A stretch of 56,611 nt of DNA from Acrocarpospora phusangensis (lineage in GTDB: Bacteria; Actinomycetota; Actinomycetes; Streptosporangiales; Streptosporangiaceae), in NCBI RefSeq assembly GCF_016862995.1, contig NZ_BOOA01000057.1:1-56611 (forward strand), read 5' to 3'. The stretch's first letter is position 1; the number at the start of each line of letters is the position of its first letter. Positions 8,706 to 16,626 of this stretch are shown piece after piece. Under the pieces are notes generated by a model. That model had not been told where the DNA came from. It did not search any database and saw only the letters and a program-made list of their open reading frames with translations. Position numbers and translations under genes: made by a program.

Positions 8706-9371
8706 ATGTTCTTCGGCATCACGGACATCTGGACCTACGTCGTCGGCGCGATCTTGATCATCCTGCTGCCGGGTCCGAACTCCCTCTACGTGCTCTCGAT
8801 CGCCGCCCAGCGCGGCGTACGGGTCGGCTACCGGGCGGCGGCCGGGGTGTTCGTCGGCGACACCGTGCTCATGGTCGCCACGGCGGCCGGCGCGGCCTCC
8901 CTGCTCAACTCCAGCCCGCTGCTGTTCGGGATCGTCCAGTACGCGGGAGCCGGTTACCTGGCCTGGATCGGACTGAACATGATCCGCTCCGCGTGGCGCT
9001 CCCGCCGGGAGGCCGCCGCCGGGGTGGCGGAGGCGGCGGACGTGTCGGAGAGCCCGATCATGTCGCCCGGACGGCCGTTCAGAAAAGCGCTGGCGATCAG
9101 CGTGCTGAATCCAAAGGCGATCTTGTTTTTCGTCTCGTTCTTCGTGCAGTTCGTCGATCGCACGTATAGCGCGCCCGCGCTCTCGTTCTTGATCCTGGGC
9201 GTGATCATTCAAATTCTCAGCGTTCTTTACCTTTCTGCGCTGATCTTCAGCGGCACTTATCTGGCCACCCAGTTCCAGCGGCGTCGTGCCCTGTCAGCGG
9301 GCCTGACCACCGCCATCGGCGTGGTTTTCGTGGGTTTCAGCGCGAGGCTCGCGACCGCCGGACTGGGGTGA
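8706..9371 (+). CDS. LysE/LeuE-type amino-acid exporter
   Basis: The 221-aa protein has six likely membrane helices and the family signature LPGPNSLYVLSIAAQRG near residues 19-35; the closest pattern is leucine exporter LeuE (about 212 aa in E. coli). The ATG at 8706 is preferred to one 24 bases upstream because AGGGAG sits 4 bases before it and the first helix then starts at the usual place. It is divergent from the YeiH operon. Its 3' third (about 9080-9260) is clearly less GC-rich than the surroundings, with codons such as TTT and ATT. Probable role: export of surplus neutral amino acids. Confidence 0.88.
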   Translation: MFFGITDIWTYVVGAILIILLPGPNSLYVLSIAAQRGVRVGYRAAAGVFVGDTVLMVATAAGAASLLNSSPLLFGIVQYAGAGYLAWIGLNMIRSAWRSRREAAAGVAEAADVSESPIMSPGRPFRKALAISVLNPKAILFFVSFFVQFVDRTYSAPALSFLILGVIIQILSVLYLSALIFSGTYLATQFQRRRALSAGLTTAIGVVFVGFSARLATAGLG

Positions 9372-9550
9372 ACCCGAAGGTAAGAACCCTGTCACCAAGA
9401 GCCTGTCCCCTAAGGGATAGGCCATTGCTCCCCTAGGGGTCAGGTACCTTTGCTCATCGGCCATGGTCTGCCCAAGGGTTTTTCAATACCTGCTCCGGGC
9501 AGGTGATGAAACCTTTAGCGTCGGTTCGCCGTCGCCTGCTGAGGAGCACC

Positions 9551-10183
9551 ATGTCGCACCCTTCCTTCGCCTTGCCCCGCGCCACCGCGATGCTCAAACA
9601 AGCGGTGCCGAGGATTCTGGAGGGAGTCGTCGCACCGCTGGCGGTCTTCTACGCCGCGCTGTATCTCCTCGGTTTCACCGGCGCGCTGATCGCCGCGGCG
9701 GCCTGGGTCTACGGCAGCGTGGGCTGGCGGCTGATCCGGCGGATGCCGGTGCCGGGCACCATGCTGGTGGCGACCATCGCGATCACGTTCCGTACGGTGC
9801 TGGGGCTGTGGAGCAACGACGCGGTCGTGTACTTCATCCAGCCCGAGCTCGGCACGATCTGCCTCAGCATGATCTTCATCGCCTCGGTCCGGCTGCGCCG
9901 ACCGCTGGTGCAGAAGCTCACGCTCGACTACATCCACCTGCCCGCCTTCGTGCTCAGGCACGAGCGCATGCGCCGGTTCTTCGCCCGGATCACCCTGCTC
10001 TGGGCGTTCGTCCTGCTGGCCAACTCCACGGTGAGCATCTGGCTGCTGGTGCACCAGTCGATCGCCGCCTATCCGCTGACCCGCGCACTGGTGGTCGCCC
10101 TGATCACCGGGCTCGCCTTCGTGGGTTCCGTTTGGGCGTTTCGTAGGGTGTTGAGCCGTTTGCATGTTGATAGTCCGGCCTGA
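9551..10183 (+). CDS. VC0807-like integral membrane protein
   Basis: This 210-aa protein has about five to six helices and the pattern VYGSVGWRLIRR ... LWSNDAVVYFIQPELGTI seen in the VC0807 family (recognised from memory); its function is unknown. The ATG at 9551 has GAGGAG about 5 bases upstream; an in-frame ATG 16 codons earlier lacks one. The 179-bp gap after the LeuE gene holds a perfect 10-bp palindrome CCCCTAGGGG (9430-9439) and a small stem ACCTGC/GCAGGT (about 9488-9504), possibly regulatory. No operon partner is obvious. Confidence 0.75.
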   Translation: MSHPSFALPRATAMLKQAVPRILEGVVAPLAVFYAALYLLGFTGALIAAAAWVYGSVGWRLIRRMPVPGTMLVATIAITFRTVLGLWSNDAVVYFIQPELGTICLSMIFIASVRLRRPLVQKLTLDYIHLPAFVLRHERMRRFFARITLLWAFVLLANSTVSIWLLVHQSIAAYPLTRALVVALITGLAFVGSVWAFRRVLSRLHVDSPA

Positions 10184-10250
10184 AGCAAAGATCATACTTA
10201 GCGTAATTCATGTCAGTTTGTCCGCTTTGTCGGGCGGATATCTCTTCGTC

Positions 10251-10448
10251 ATGAATGCTAAGAAGAAGAACCCGCGTCAGCCCGGCACCGACCGTGACAT
10301 GCGCCCTGGCGAGAACAACCCGCAGCCGCACCAGCGGCGGCAGGACGAGATGCCAGGGCAGCCCAACAGCAAACCCGGCATCAGCCGCGACCAGGGCCGT
10401 GAGCCGGGCTCGCGCGACTCGATGCCGCCGCGCCGCCAAGGCAGCTGA
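10251..10448 (+). CDS. Small basic, probably disordered protein
   Basis: The 65-aa product is rich in Arg, Pro, Gln, Asn and Gly with no hydrophobic core; it contains a loose repeat of R-D-M-R-P-G-E-N-N-P and R-R-Q-D-E-M-P-G-Q-P-N. Codon use fits a real high-GC gene. The ribosome binding site (GGCGGA, about 12 bases upstream) is weak. No known family is recognised. It could be a nucleic-acid-binding or stress-related small protein, but nothing in the sequence decides this. Confidence 0.5.
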   Translation: MNAKKKNPRQPGTDRDMRPGENNPQPHQRRQDEMPGQPNSKPGISRDQGREPGSRDSMPPRRQGS

Positions 10449-10499
10449 GCCCGTCCCCCCGGTTCCAGCGGGCAGGGGATGACCGTCAGGTCGTCACAG

Positions 10500-10579
10500 C
10501 AGAAGCCCAGGCGGGAAGCCCGCAGGACCGATTGACCTCCGGTCCGCAACCGCCCGGCTGGGTGCCGCAGTCGCCGCCG
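10500..10579 (+). other. Structured stretch before a terminator, possible attenuator or small RNA
   Basis: The 229 bases between the small basic protein and the dehydrogenase gene hold successive hairpins: GCGGG-AAG-CCCGC (10511-10523) and GGACCG with CGGTCC (10525-10530/10540-10545), then the strong terminator at 10580. This arrangement upstream of a gene suggests either a small RNA or a transcription-attenuation leader. No known riboswitch consensus could be matched by eye. Confidence 0.3.
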
Positions 10580-10620
10580 GCCCGGCATGGACGATCCTCG
10601 GATCGCTCGTGCCGGGCTTT
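10580..10620 (+). terminator. Intrinsic terminator with two-part stem
   Basis: Outer arms GCCCGGCA (10580-10587) and TGCCGGGC (10610-10617) enclose an inner CGATC-CTCG-GATCG hairpin, and TTT follows at 10618. It lies 58 bases before the dehydrogenase ATG and ends transcription of the small gene, or of a leader, upstream. Confidence 0.75.
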
Positions 10621-10677
10621 CTGATCGCCCGGGAAAACCGTGTCGTACGATCATGACGGCTTTCGGAAAGGACCGTC

Positions 10678-11430
10678 ATGACCGCCAACACCCCCGGCAC
10701 CTCCCTGGGCACCGCCCTCGTCACGGGCGCGTCGCGTGGCCTCGGGGCGTTCATCGCCGACCGGCTGGCGGCCGACGGCTGGCACGTGCTGCTCAACTAC
10801 GCGCACGACACGGCCGGCGCCACCGCCGTGGCCGACCGCATCCGGGCGCGCGGGCACGCGGTCACCGTCTCGCGGTTCGACGTCACCGACGAGGAGCAGG
10901 TACGGCGGGCCCTCGCGGAGGCCGGGCCGATCGCGGTGGTCGTGAACAACGCCACCGGTCCGCAGCCGCTGATCCCGGTGCACGAGGTGACCTGGGACGA
11001 CCACCTGAACCAGTTGAGCTTCTTCGTCAAGGCGCCGCTGCTGATCCTGCAGGCCGTGCTGCCGGACATGCGCGCGGCGGGCGTCGGGCGGATCATCAAC
11101 GTGGGCAGCGAGGTCACCGACCTCGGCAATCGTGAAATGTCGGCGTACGTCTCCGCGAAGGCGGCCATGCACGGCCTGACCCGGGTGTGGTCACGTGAAC
11201 TGGGGCCGTACGGGATCACGGTCAACACGGTCGAGCCCGGATGGATCCCGGTCGAGCGGCACGCGGGCTCCACCGACGAGGAGTTCACCGAATACCTCAA
11301 GGGCACCGCGCTCCCCCACATGGGCAAGCCCGCGGACGTCGCCGACGTGATCGCCTTCCTGGCCTCCGCCGACTCCCGTTACGTGACCGGTCAGCGCCTC
11401 GCCGTCAACGGCGGCAAGACGATGACCTGA
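10678..11430 (+). CDS. Short-chain dehydrogenase/reductase
   Basis: This 250-aa classical SDR has the NAD(P)-binding TGASRGLG (residues 16-23), NNAT (90-93), the catalytic Ser144, Tyr157 and Lys161 in S-x(12)-Y-x(3)-K spacing, and a C-terminal VTGQRLAVNGG typical of FabG-like members. GGAAAGGA lies about 8 bases before the ATG. It probably reduces a 3-oxoacyl or other carbonyl substrate with NADPH; the substrate cannot be told. It stands alone, ending 10 bp from the convergent expansin-like gene. Confidence 0.9.
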   Translation: MTANTPGTSLGTALVTGASRGLGAFIADRLAADGWHVLLNYAHDTAGATAVADRIRARGHAVTVSRFDVTDEEQVRRALAEAGPIAVVVNNATGPQPLIPVHEVTWDDHLNQLSFFVKAPLLILQAVLPDMRAAGVGRIINVGSEVTDLGNREMSAYVSAKAAMHGLTRVWSRELGPYGITVNTVEPGWIPVERHAGSTDEEFTEYLKGTALPHMGKPADVADVIAFLASADSRYVTGQRLAVNGGKTMT

Positions 11431-11440
11431 CCGGCGCCCG

Positions 11441-12757
11441 TCACCCGCACCTGATCGCCGAAGGTCCCGGCGTGGCGGGGCCGTTGCCCTGGAAGCCGAA
11501 GGTGGCGGTCGCCCCGGCGGCCAGGTTGGGCGCCCAGGCCGGGCCCCTGATCGTCCAGGTGCTCCCGCTCGGGGTCACGACGGCGTTCCAGGCGCTGCCG
11601 AGCGTCACTCCCGGCGGCGCCGTCCAGATGACCGACCAGTTGTTCCACGCCGCGCCGGTGTTCCGCACGCTCACGCTCGCGTTGAAGGCACCGGTCCAGG
11701 AATCGGTCACCTGATAGGTCACCGTGCACCTCCCCGAGGGACTCGGCGACGGACTCGGGCTCGGCGAGGGAGACGGCGACGGGGATGGGGAGGGAGACGG
11801 GGACACCGACGGCGAAGGGGACGGTGAGGGCGAAGGGCCGTTTGTCGTGTAGGTGACGGATGTATACGGCTGGCCGCACGTGGACGAGCAGGAACCCGGC
11901 AGGCTGAAGCTGTAGATCCGCCCGTTGTTGATGAGGGTGTCCGACGCGTCCCGTACCCGGATCTGGAACTGGGACCCCCCGGTCGTGGTCCCGCCGATCA
12001 CGTACGACTGCCCCATGTCGCCGTTCATCTGCGCGGTCTGCCAGGCCCCGTTGGCGAAGTACTCCACCCCGTGGATCCCGTTGGCCAGCCGCGACACCGC
12101 GATCGCGGGCCACCACACCTGCGCGCCCTGCATGAACCCGATCCTGATGTCCCCGGTGTAGTTGGGCGCCGGCACGAACTGCCAGGTCAGCCGCCGGTTG
12201 TTCCAGTGGTCGGGCGACATGTCCCCCACCGGCGCGCCGTTCTTCACGAACTGGTTCAGCGACGCCCTCGCCAGATCCAGATGGTACGGATCATCCCGGC
12301 ACCACCCGTTGGGATCCCCGCAGCTGTCGGCCACCAGCATGGTCAGCGTCGCCCCGTTGTACGCGTCCGCCACCCACGACCCGTTGCGGCAGAACGCCTG
12401 GTTGGGGGCCCCGTCGTTGATTCCCGTGCAGTAGTCGGCCACCGAGACCCGTACCCACCGGCCGCAGTTGAGCCCGTTGTTCCACATCCCGGCCTTGGCC
12501 AGGTTGGCCCCGGTCAGCGGCCGGAGATAGAACGCGTAGTCCCGCGGGGTGTTGTACACGTTCAACGCGACGAAGTGCGGCGAGTCCAGCTGCCCCTGCG
12601 GCAGCCCGCACCCCCCGTACGGCGAGCCGAGCGCGTCGAACCAGGTGCCGTTCCCGGTCACCGGGCTGACGGGATCCGGGAGCGCGTACCCGGCGCTGGG
12701 CCACACCAGCACCGCCAGACACAGGACGACGAGCAGCGTCCACCCACGACGGATCAT
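11441..12757 (-). CDS. Secreted expansin-like protein with C-terminal CBM2
   Basis: This 438-aa protein starts with a signal peptide (MIRRGWTLLVVLCLAVLVW ... SAGYA). Next is a double-psi beta-barrel (GH45/RlpA-like) domain with several Cys and an expansin-type HLDL motif, then a CBM63-like beta-sandwich with exposed aromatics (QVWWPAIAV). A Pro-Ser linker follows, then a family 2 carbohydrate-binding module with conserved Trp (WNNWSVIW, STWTI). Expansins loosen cellulose or peptidoglycan without hydrolysis. GAGGGAGA precedes the ATG at 12757; the longer open frame upstream is not coding. A candidate c-di-AMP riboswitch lies in its leader. Confidence 0.88.
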   Translation of the reverse strand: MIRRGWTLLVVLCLAVLVWPSAGYALPDPVSPVTGNGTWFDALGSPYGGCGLPQGQLDSPHFVALNVYNTPRDYAFYLRPLTGANLAKAGMWNNGLNCGRWVRVSVADYCTGINDGAPNQAFCRNGSWVADAYNGATLTMLVADSCGDPNGWCRDDPYHLDLARASLNQFVKNGAPVGDMSPDHWNNRRLTWQFVPAPNYTGDIRIGFMQGAQVWWPAIAVSRLANGIHGVEYFANGAWQTAQMNGDMGQSYVIGGTTTGGSQFQIRVRDASDTLINNGRIYSFSLPGSCSSTCGQPYTSVTYTTNGPSPSPSPSPSVSPSPSPSPSPSPSPSPSPSPSPSGRCTVTYQVTDSWTGAFNASVSVRNTGAAWNNWSVIWTAPPGVTLGSAWNAVVTPSGSTWTIRGPAWAPNLAAGATATFGFQGNGPATPGPSAIRCG

Positions 12758-12833
12758 GACCGGTCTCCCTCGGCGAGCGGCGGATCGGGGACAGCCGGTG
12801 GCATCGTTCTCCGCGCAGGTGAACCGGTCAAGG

Positions 12834-12960
12834 AATCGACGACCTGCGGACCCCTGACGTGCGCCGATCGATGCACCTTTCATCCCTTAGGGGGCTATCA
12901 GGGTTCCCCCACGGAAGTCGGGGGCGATCCCGGATGGTTCCGCCTCTCCGGCTCGGCCAG
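12834..12960 (-). promoter_or_regulatory. Candidate ydaO-type (c-di-AMP) riboswitch
   Basis: Read on the minus strand, this leader contains GCCGAGCCGGAGAGGCGGAA, then TGGGGGAACCCT, a short loop and AAGGGATGAAAGG, and later GTCAGGGGTCC and GCAGGTCGTCGA. This order resembles the actinobacterial ydaO class (GGGGAACC ... GGGUGAAUC ... GACAGCU ... GCAGGCGUCGA) as remembered; CCCT and AGGG would form the conserved helix. It lies about 80 bases before the start of a secreted wall- or cellulose-acting protein, the usual gene class for this riboswitch. The match is divergent and was judged by eye. Confidence 0.5.
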
Positions 12961-13073
12961 GCTGCGAGTACCAGATCAAAGACAGCGGAAATCTCACGTT
13001 TCCGGCCTGGATGCCCGAATGAGAAGTTCCCGCCATCAGGCCATGTCTTCATGCGGGGGAGAGGGGAGAACGC

Positions 13074-13877
13074 ATGACTGTGCTCGCGGCGGCCGTGGCC
13101 CTGGTGGGTTCGCTGTTCTTCGCCCTCGGCGCGGCGTTGCAGCAGTTCGAGGCCGCCGCCGGCGGGGAGTTCAGCCTGCGGGTGCTGTTACGCCGCCCGC
13201 GCTGGCTGCTGGGCGGGGCGTCCATCACGGTCGGCGGGGTGCTGCACATCTTCGCGCTGAGCCTCGGCCCGCTGACCGTGGTGCAGCCCATGGGGGTGGC
13301 CAGCCTGCTGTTCGCGCTGCCGATCGCGGCGGCGCTGCACGGCCGGCGGCCGGGCCGCGGCGAACTGGTGGCGGCCTGCGCGGTGAGCATCGGCCTGATC
13401 GGGCTGGTGCTGATGGTGCCCAGGTCCACCGAGCCGCCGCAGCTGAGCGGGCAGGCCGGCGTGGCGATGCTCGCGGGGGCCGCGCTCGCGGCGCTGCTCT
13501 GCTGGGCGGTGGCCACCCGCGCGAACCCCGCGCCAAGGACGGCCCTGCTGGCCATCGCCGCCGGGGTCATGTACGGCGCGACCGCCACCCTCATCCGCGT
13601 CCTGGTCGAGGGCACGAGCGGGGACTTCTGGCTGGTCGCGGCCATCCCGCTGCCGGCCCTGGCCGCCCTCATGCTGCTCCAGCGCGCGTACGCGATCGGG
13701 CATTTCGCCGTCGCCTTCGCCGCGCTCCAGGTGACCGACCCGCTGACCGCCGTGACCTTCGGCGCCCTTCTCCTCGGCGAACCCCTCCCCGCCAACGGCC
13801 TGGCCGCGACCGCGGCGGCGCTGCTGGCGGCGGCGGGAACCGTCGCGCTGGCCCGTACGACCCCCCTGTCCCGTTGA
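13074..13877 (+). CDS. DMT-superfamily membrane transporter
   Basis: The protein has 267 aa, nine to ten predicted helices and an internal two-fold repeat, with features such as LTVVQPMGVASLLFALPIAA and LQVTDPLTAVTFGALLLGE typical of EamA-like drug/metabolite transporters. GGGGAG sits about 7 bases before the ATG. It is followed by the glycosyltransferase 14 bases later and may share its transcript. The substrate is unknown. Confidence 0.82.
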   Translation: MTVLAAAVALVGSLFFALGAALQQFEAAAGGEFSLRVLLRRPRWLLGGASITVGGVLHIFALSLGPLTVVQPMGVASLLFALPIAAALHGRRPGRGELVAACAVSIGLIGLVLMVPRSTEPPQLSGQAGVAMLAGAALAALLCWAVATRANPAPRTALLAIAAGVMYGATATLIRVLVEGTSGDFWLVAAIPLPALAALMLLQRAYAIGHFAVAFAALQVTDPLTAVTFGALLLGEPLPANGLAATAAALLAAAGTVALARTTPLSR

Positions 13878-13891
13878 TCGGAGCCCCCCAT

Positions 13892-15094
13892 ATGACCGCC
13901 ACCGTCCCCGAAGCCTCCCCCGTCGCCGTACGGCCGCAGCGGATCCTGATCGCCACCGACACCTACCCGCCGGACGTGAACGGCGCGGCGTACTTCACCC
14001 ACCGCCTGGCCACCGGACTGGCCGCGCGCGGCGGGGACGTGCACGTGGTCTGCGCCTCCGACGACGGGAGGCCGCGCACGGAGCGGGTGGACGGCGTGGT
14101 GCTGCACCGCCTGCGGTCGGCCCGGCTGCTGGTGCACCCGACCATGCGGGTGGCCGTGCCGGCCGGTCTCGGCCGGACGGTGGACCGGCTGATCGAGCGG
14201 ATCGAGCCGGATGTGGTGCACACGCAGGGGCATTTCGTGGTGGGCCGGGCGGCGGTCGGGGCGGCCAGGCGGGGCGGCGTCCCCGTGGTCGCGACCAACC
14301 ATTTCATGCCGGACAACCTCTTCCAGTTCGCGCACATCCCGGCGGGGCTCAGGGACCGGGTGGGCACGCTGGCCTGGCGCGACTTCAGCCGGGTGTTCGC
14401 CCGCGCCGACCATGTCACGACCCCCACCCCGATCGCGGCGGGGCTGCTGACCGGCAAGGGCTTCGGCCGGGAGGTGGAGCCGGTCTCCTGCGGCATCGAC
14501 CTGCGCCGGTTCCGCCCGCAGCCGCGCGCCTGGGCCCGCCTCCACTTCGGGGTGCCGGAACGCCCGACGATCCTGTTCGTGGGGCGGCTCGACGAGGAGA
14601 AGCGCCTGGAGGAGCTGGTCCGGGCCCTCCCCAAGGTCAGGAACCAGCTGGACGCGCAGGTCGTCCTGGTCGGGACGGGCAACCAGCGGGAGAGCCTGGA
14701 GCTGCTGGCCGACCGCATCGGCGTCGGGGAGCACGTGCGGTTCCTCGGGTTCGTGCCCGACGCCGAACTGCCGCAGGTCTACTCGGTGGCCGACGTGTTC
14801 GCCATGCCGGGGGTGGCCGAGCTGCAGAGCATCGCCACCCTGGAGGCGATGGCCAGCGGCCTCCCGGTGGTGGCCGCGGACGCGATGGCCCTCCCCCACC
14901 TGGTCGACGGCAACGGCTTCCTCTACCGGCCGGGCGAGGTGGCGGAGCTGGCCGCGCACCTGACGACGGTCCTGGGCGACGAGGAGCTGCGGGCGTCGAT
15001 GGGCCGAGCCAGCCTGGCGCTGGCCGCCGGTCACGATCATCAGCGGTCACTGGCACGGTTCGAGCAGATCTACCTGGAGGTGGCGTCACGATGA
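13892..15094 (+). CDS. Family 4 glycosyltransferase (GT-B fold)
   Basis: This 400-aa enzyme has an N-terminal Rossmann half with DTYPPDVNGAAYFTHRLA, a Pim/MgtA-like acceptor half, and a C-terminal donor half with FVGRLDEEKRLEELV and the EX7E motif within ELQSIATLEAMASGLPVVA. It resembles actinobacterial alpha-mannosyl or alpha-glucosyl transferases acting on lipids or sugars at the inner membrane face. The ATG at 13892 has only a weak GGAG site. Its stop overlaps the DUF998 start (ATGA), so the pair is coupled. The exact donor and acceptor are not readable. Confidence 0.88.
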   Translation: MTATVPEASPVAVRPQRILIATDTYPPDVNGAAYFTHRLATGLAARGGDVHVVCASDDGRPRTERVDGVVLHRLRSARLLVHPTMRVAVPAGLGRTVDRLIERIEPDVVHTQGHFVVGRAAVGAARRGGVPVVATNHFMPDNLFQFAHIPAGLRDRVGTLAWRDFSRVFARADHVTTPTPIAAGLLTGKGFGREVEPVSCGIDLRRFRPQPRAWARLHFGVPERPTILFVGRLDEEKRLEELVRALPKVRNQLDAQVVLVGTGNQRESLELLADRIGVGEHVRFLGFVPDAELPQVYSVADVFAMPGVAELQSIATLEAMASGLPVVAADAMALPHLVDGNGFLYRPGEVAELAAHLTTVLGDEELRASMGRASLALAAGHDHQRSLARFEQIYLEVASR

Positions 15095-15735
15095 GAAGGC
15101 TCGCGGTGGCCGGGCCGAGCGTCGCGCTGGCCGTGATGCTCCTGCTGCACCTGCTCTTCCCCGGCGTGGTCGACCCGCTGAACGGCCTGCTCAGCGACTA
15201 CGCGCTGGGCGAGGGCACGGCGGCGCTGTTCGTGCTGGGCATGCTGGCGCTGGCCGCGGGCGCGTGCGCGGCGGCGTACCACCTGGCCACGGTGGATCCG
15301 GTCCGGAGCGCGGCGGCCCGGGTGCTGCTGGTCATGGCCTCGGCCGGGCTGGTGCTGTCGGCGGTGTTCCCGACCGACGCCGCACCGGTGGTGAACACGC
15401 TGTCCGGGGAGATCCACCGCTGGTCCACCGCGCTGGTGTTCACCGCCCTGCCGGGCGCGGGCTGGATCCTGGCCCGCCAGTCCCGGCGGCCGCTGCCGGG
15501 GGTCCGGGCGTTGTCGCTGGCCAGCGTGGTGACGCTGGCGGCCTACCTGCTGAGCCACCCCGGCTCGCCGGTGGCCGAGCTGATCGGCGGAACGGCCTTC
15601 TACGGCCTGCTGGAGCGCCTGGTGGTGGTTCTGGAGATCGTCCTGCTCATTTCGATCTCCGCGGTCGGACATAAACCACAGACAATTAGTAAAGAAATTC
15701 CAGCGCACGCCCCCTATGCGGAAAACATTCGTTAA
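15091..15735 (+). CDS. DUF998 membrane protein
   Basis: The 214-aa protein has six likely helices and the DUF998 pattern: a first loop with PLNGLLSDYALGE, then FPTDA and HRWSTALVFTALPG. Its function is unknown. It begins inside the glycosyltransferase stop (ATGA), implying a joint role, perhaps in membrane glycolipid handling. Its last 20 codons (after about 15660) are AT-rich and unlike the rest, suggesting the 3' end also carries the promoter of the next gene. Confidence 0.8.
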   Translation: MRRLAVAGPSVALAVMLLLHLLFPGVVDPLNGLLSDYALGEGTAALFVLGMLALAAGACAAAYHLATVDPVRSAAARVLLVMASAGLVLSAVFPTDAAPVVNTLSGEIHRWSTALVFTALPGAGWILARQSRRPLPGVRALSLASVVTLAAYLLSHPGSPVAELIGGTAFYGLLERLVVVLEIVLLISISAVGHKPQTISKEIPAHAPYAENIR

Positions 15736-15744
15736 TGTCCACTC

Positions 15745-16626
15745 ATGTCCTTCAACGACGTGCGTATTCAGACGGTGACCGGCACCCTGCCGGCCTCCGT
15801 CTTCGACGGGCCGATCCTGCCGCACGAGCATCTGCGTACGGACACCCGCTGGGGCGTCGGCGTGGACTCCGACCCCCGGCGCTGGCTCGACGAGGAGGCG
15901 TACGTCACCGGCGAGCTCAAGCGCCTCGGCCGTGACCACGCGCTCAACCTGGTCGTCGAGCACACCTGCCTCGGCGGCGCCAGGGACACCGCGGCGCTGG
16001 CCCGGCTGTCGGCCGGCAGCCGGGTGGCCGTGGTCGCGTCCACCGGGTTCATGGCCGAGCCGTTCGCCGGTGACCTGATCCGCCGCAGCGGCGTGGACGA
16101 CCTCACCGGCGACCTGCTCCGCGAGATCGGCGCCGGCCTGGACGGGACCAGCGCCCGGCCCGGCCTGATCGTCACCTCGGCCTGGCAGGAGACCCCGACC
16201 CCGGCCGAGGAGCGCGCCGCCGTCGCGGCGGCCCGCGCCTCGATCAGGACCGACCTGCCGGTGGCCGCCGACGGGCTCGGCATCCTGGAGATCCTGCTGA
16301 CCAGCGGCGTGCCCGCCGGCCGCGTGAGCGTCCGGGCCGCCGATGGCCTGGTCCAGCGCAAGATCGCCGAATCCGGCTCGTACGTGAGCGTCACCGGCGC
16401 CGAGGACGTGCTGGCCCTGCTCGAAGCCGGCCACGCCTCCCGCATCCTGCTGAGCAGCGGCGTGTCCCGCCAGAGCGACGTGGCGGGCTACGGCGGCGAC
16501 GGCTACGCCCGGCTGTTCGACCGGGTGCTGCCGGCCCTGACCAGGGCGGGCGTGGACGAGGCCACGATCCGGCTGATCACGCGGGAGAACCCGCTGCGCT
16601 GGCTGGCGCTGCCAGGTACGCGCTGA
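15745..16626 (+). CDS. Phosphotriesterase-family homologue lacking most metal ligands
   Basis: This 293-aa TIM-barrel protein keeps the HxH pair (PHEHL, His27 and His29) and the family layout: CLGGARDTAALARLS, TPTPAEERAA and a C-terminal ITRENPLRWLA. The carboxylated Lys is Val143, the two later His ligands are Ala174 and Ala198, and the last Asp is Gly239 (by alignment from memory with PTE-like lactonases). It therefore probably does not hold a binuclear metal site and may be a pseudoenzyme or use another chemistry. Its 3' end overlaps the convergent hydrolase gene by 50 bp. Confidence 0.8.
   Translation: MSFNDVRIQTVTGTLPASVFDGPILPHEHLRTDTRWGVGVDSDPRRWLDEEAYVTGELKRLGRDHALNLVVEHTCLGGARDTAALARLSAGSRVAVVASTGFMAEPFAGDLIRRSGVDDLTGDLLREIGAGLDGTSARPGLIVTSAWQETPTPAEERAAVAAARASIRTDLPVAADGLGILEILLTSGVPAGRVSVRAADGLVQRKIAESGSYVSVTGAEDVLALLEAGHASRILLSSGVSRQSDVAGYGGDGYARLFDRVLPALTRAGVDEATIRLITRENPLRWLALPGTR

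Noticed and set aside
10449-10580. tRNA, SRP RNA, cobalamin or SAM riboswitch in the gap before the dehydrogenase
   Set aside because: None of the required conserved boxes (T-loop, GGAAGCAG-type SRP core, B12 box, SAM core) is present.
11740-11840. CRISPR-like or minisatellite array
   Set aside because: The repeats are the coding sequence of the Pro-Ser linker of the expansin-like protein.
12071-13890. Upstream plus-strand extension of the glycosyltransferase frame
   Set aside because: It runs antisense through the expansin gene and in the wrong frame through the DMT gene; the glycosyltransferase motifs begin only after 13892.
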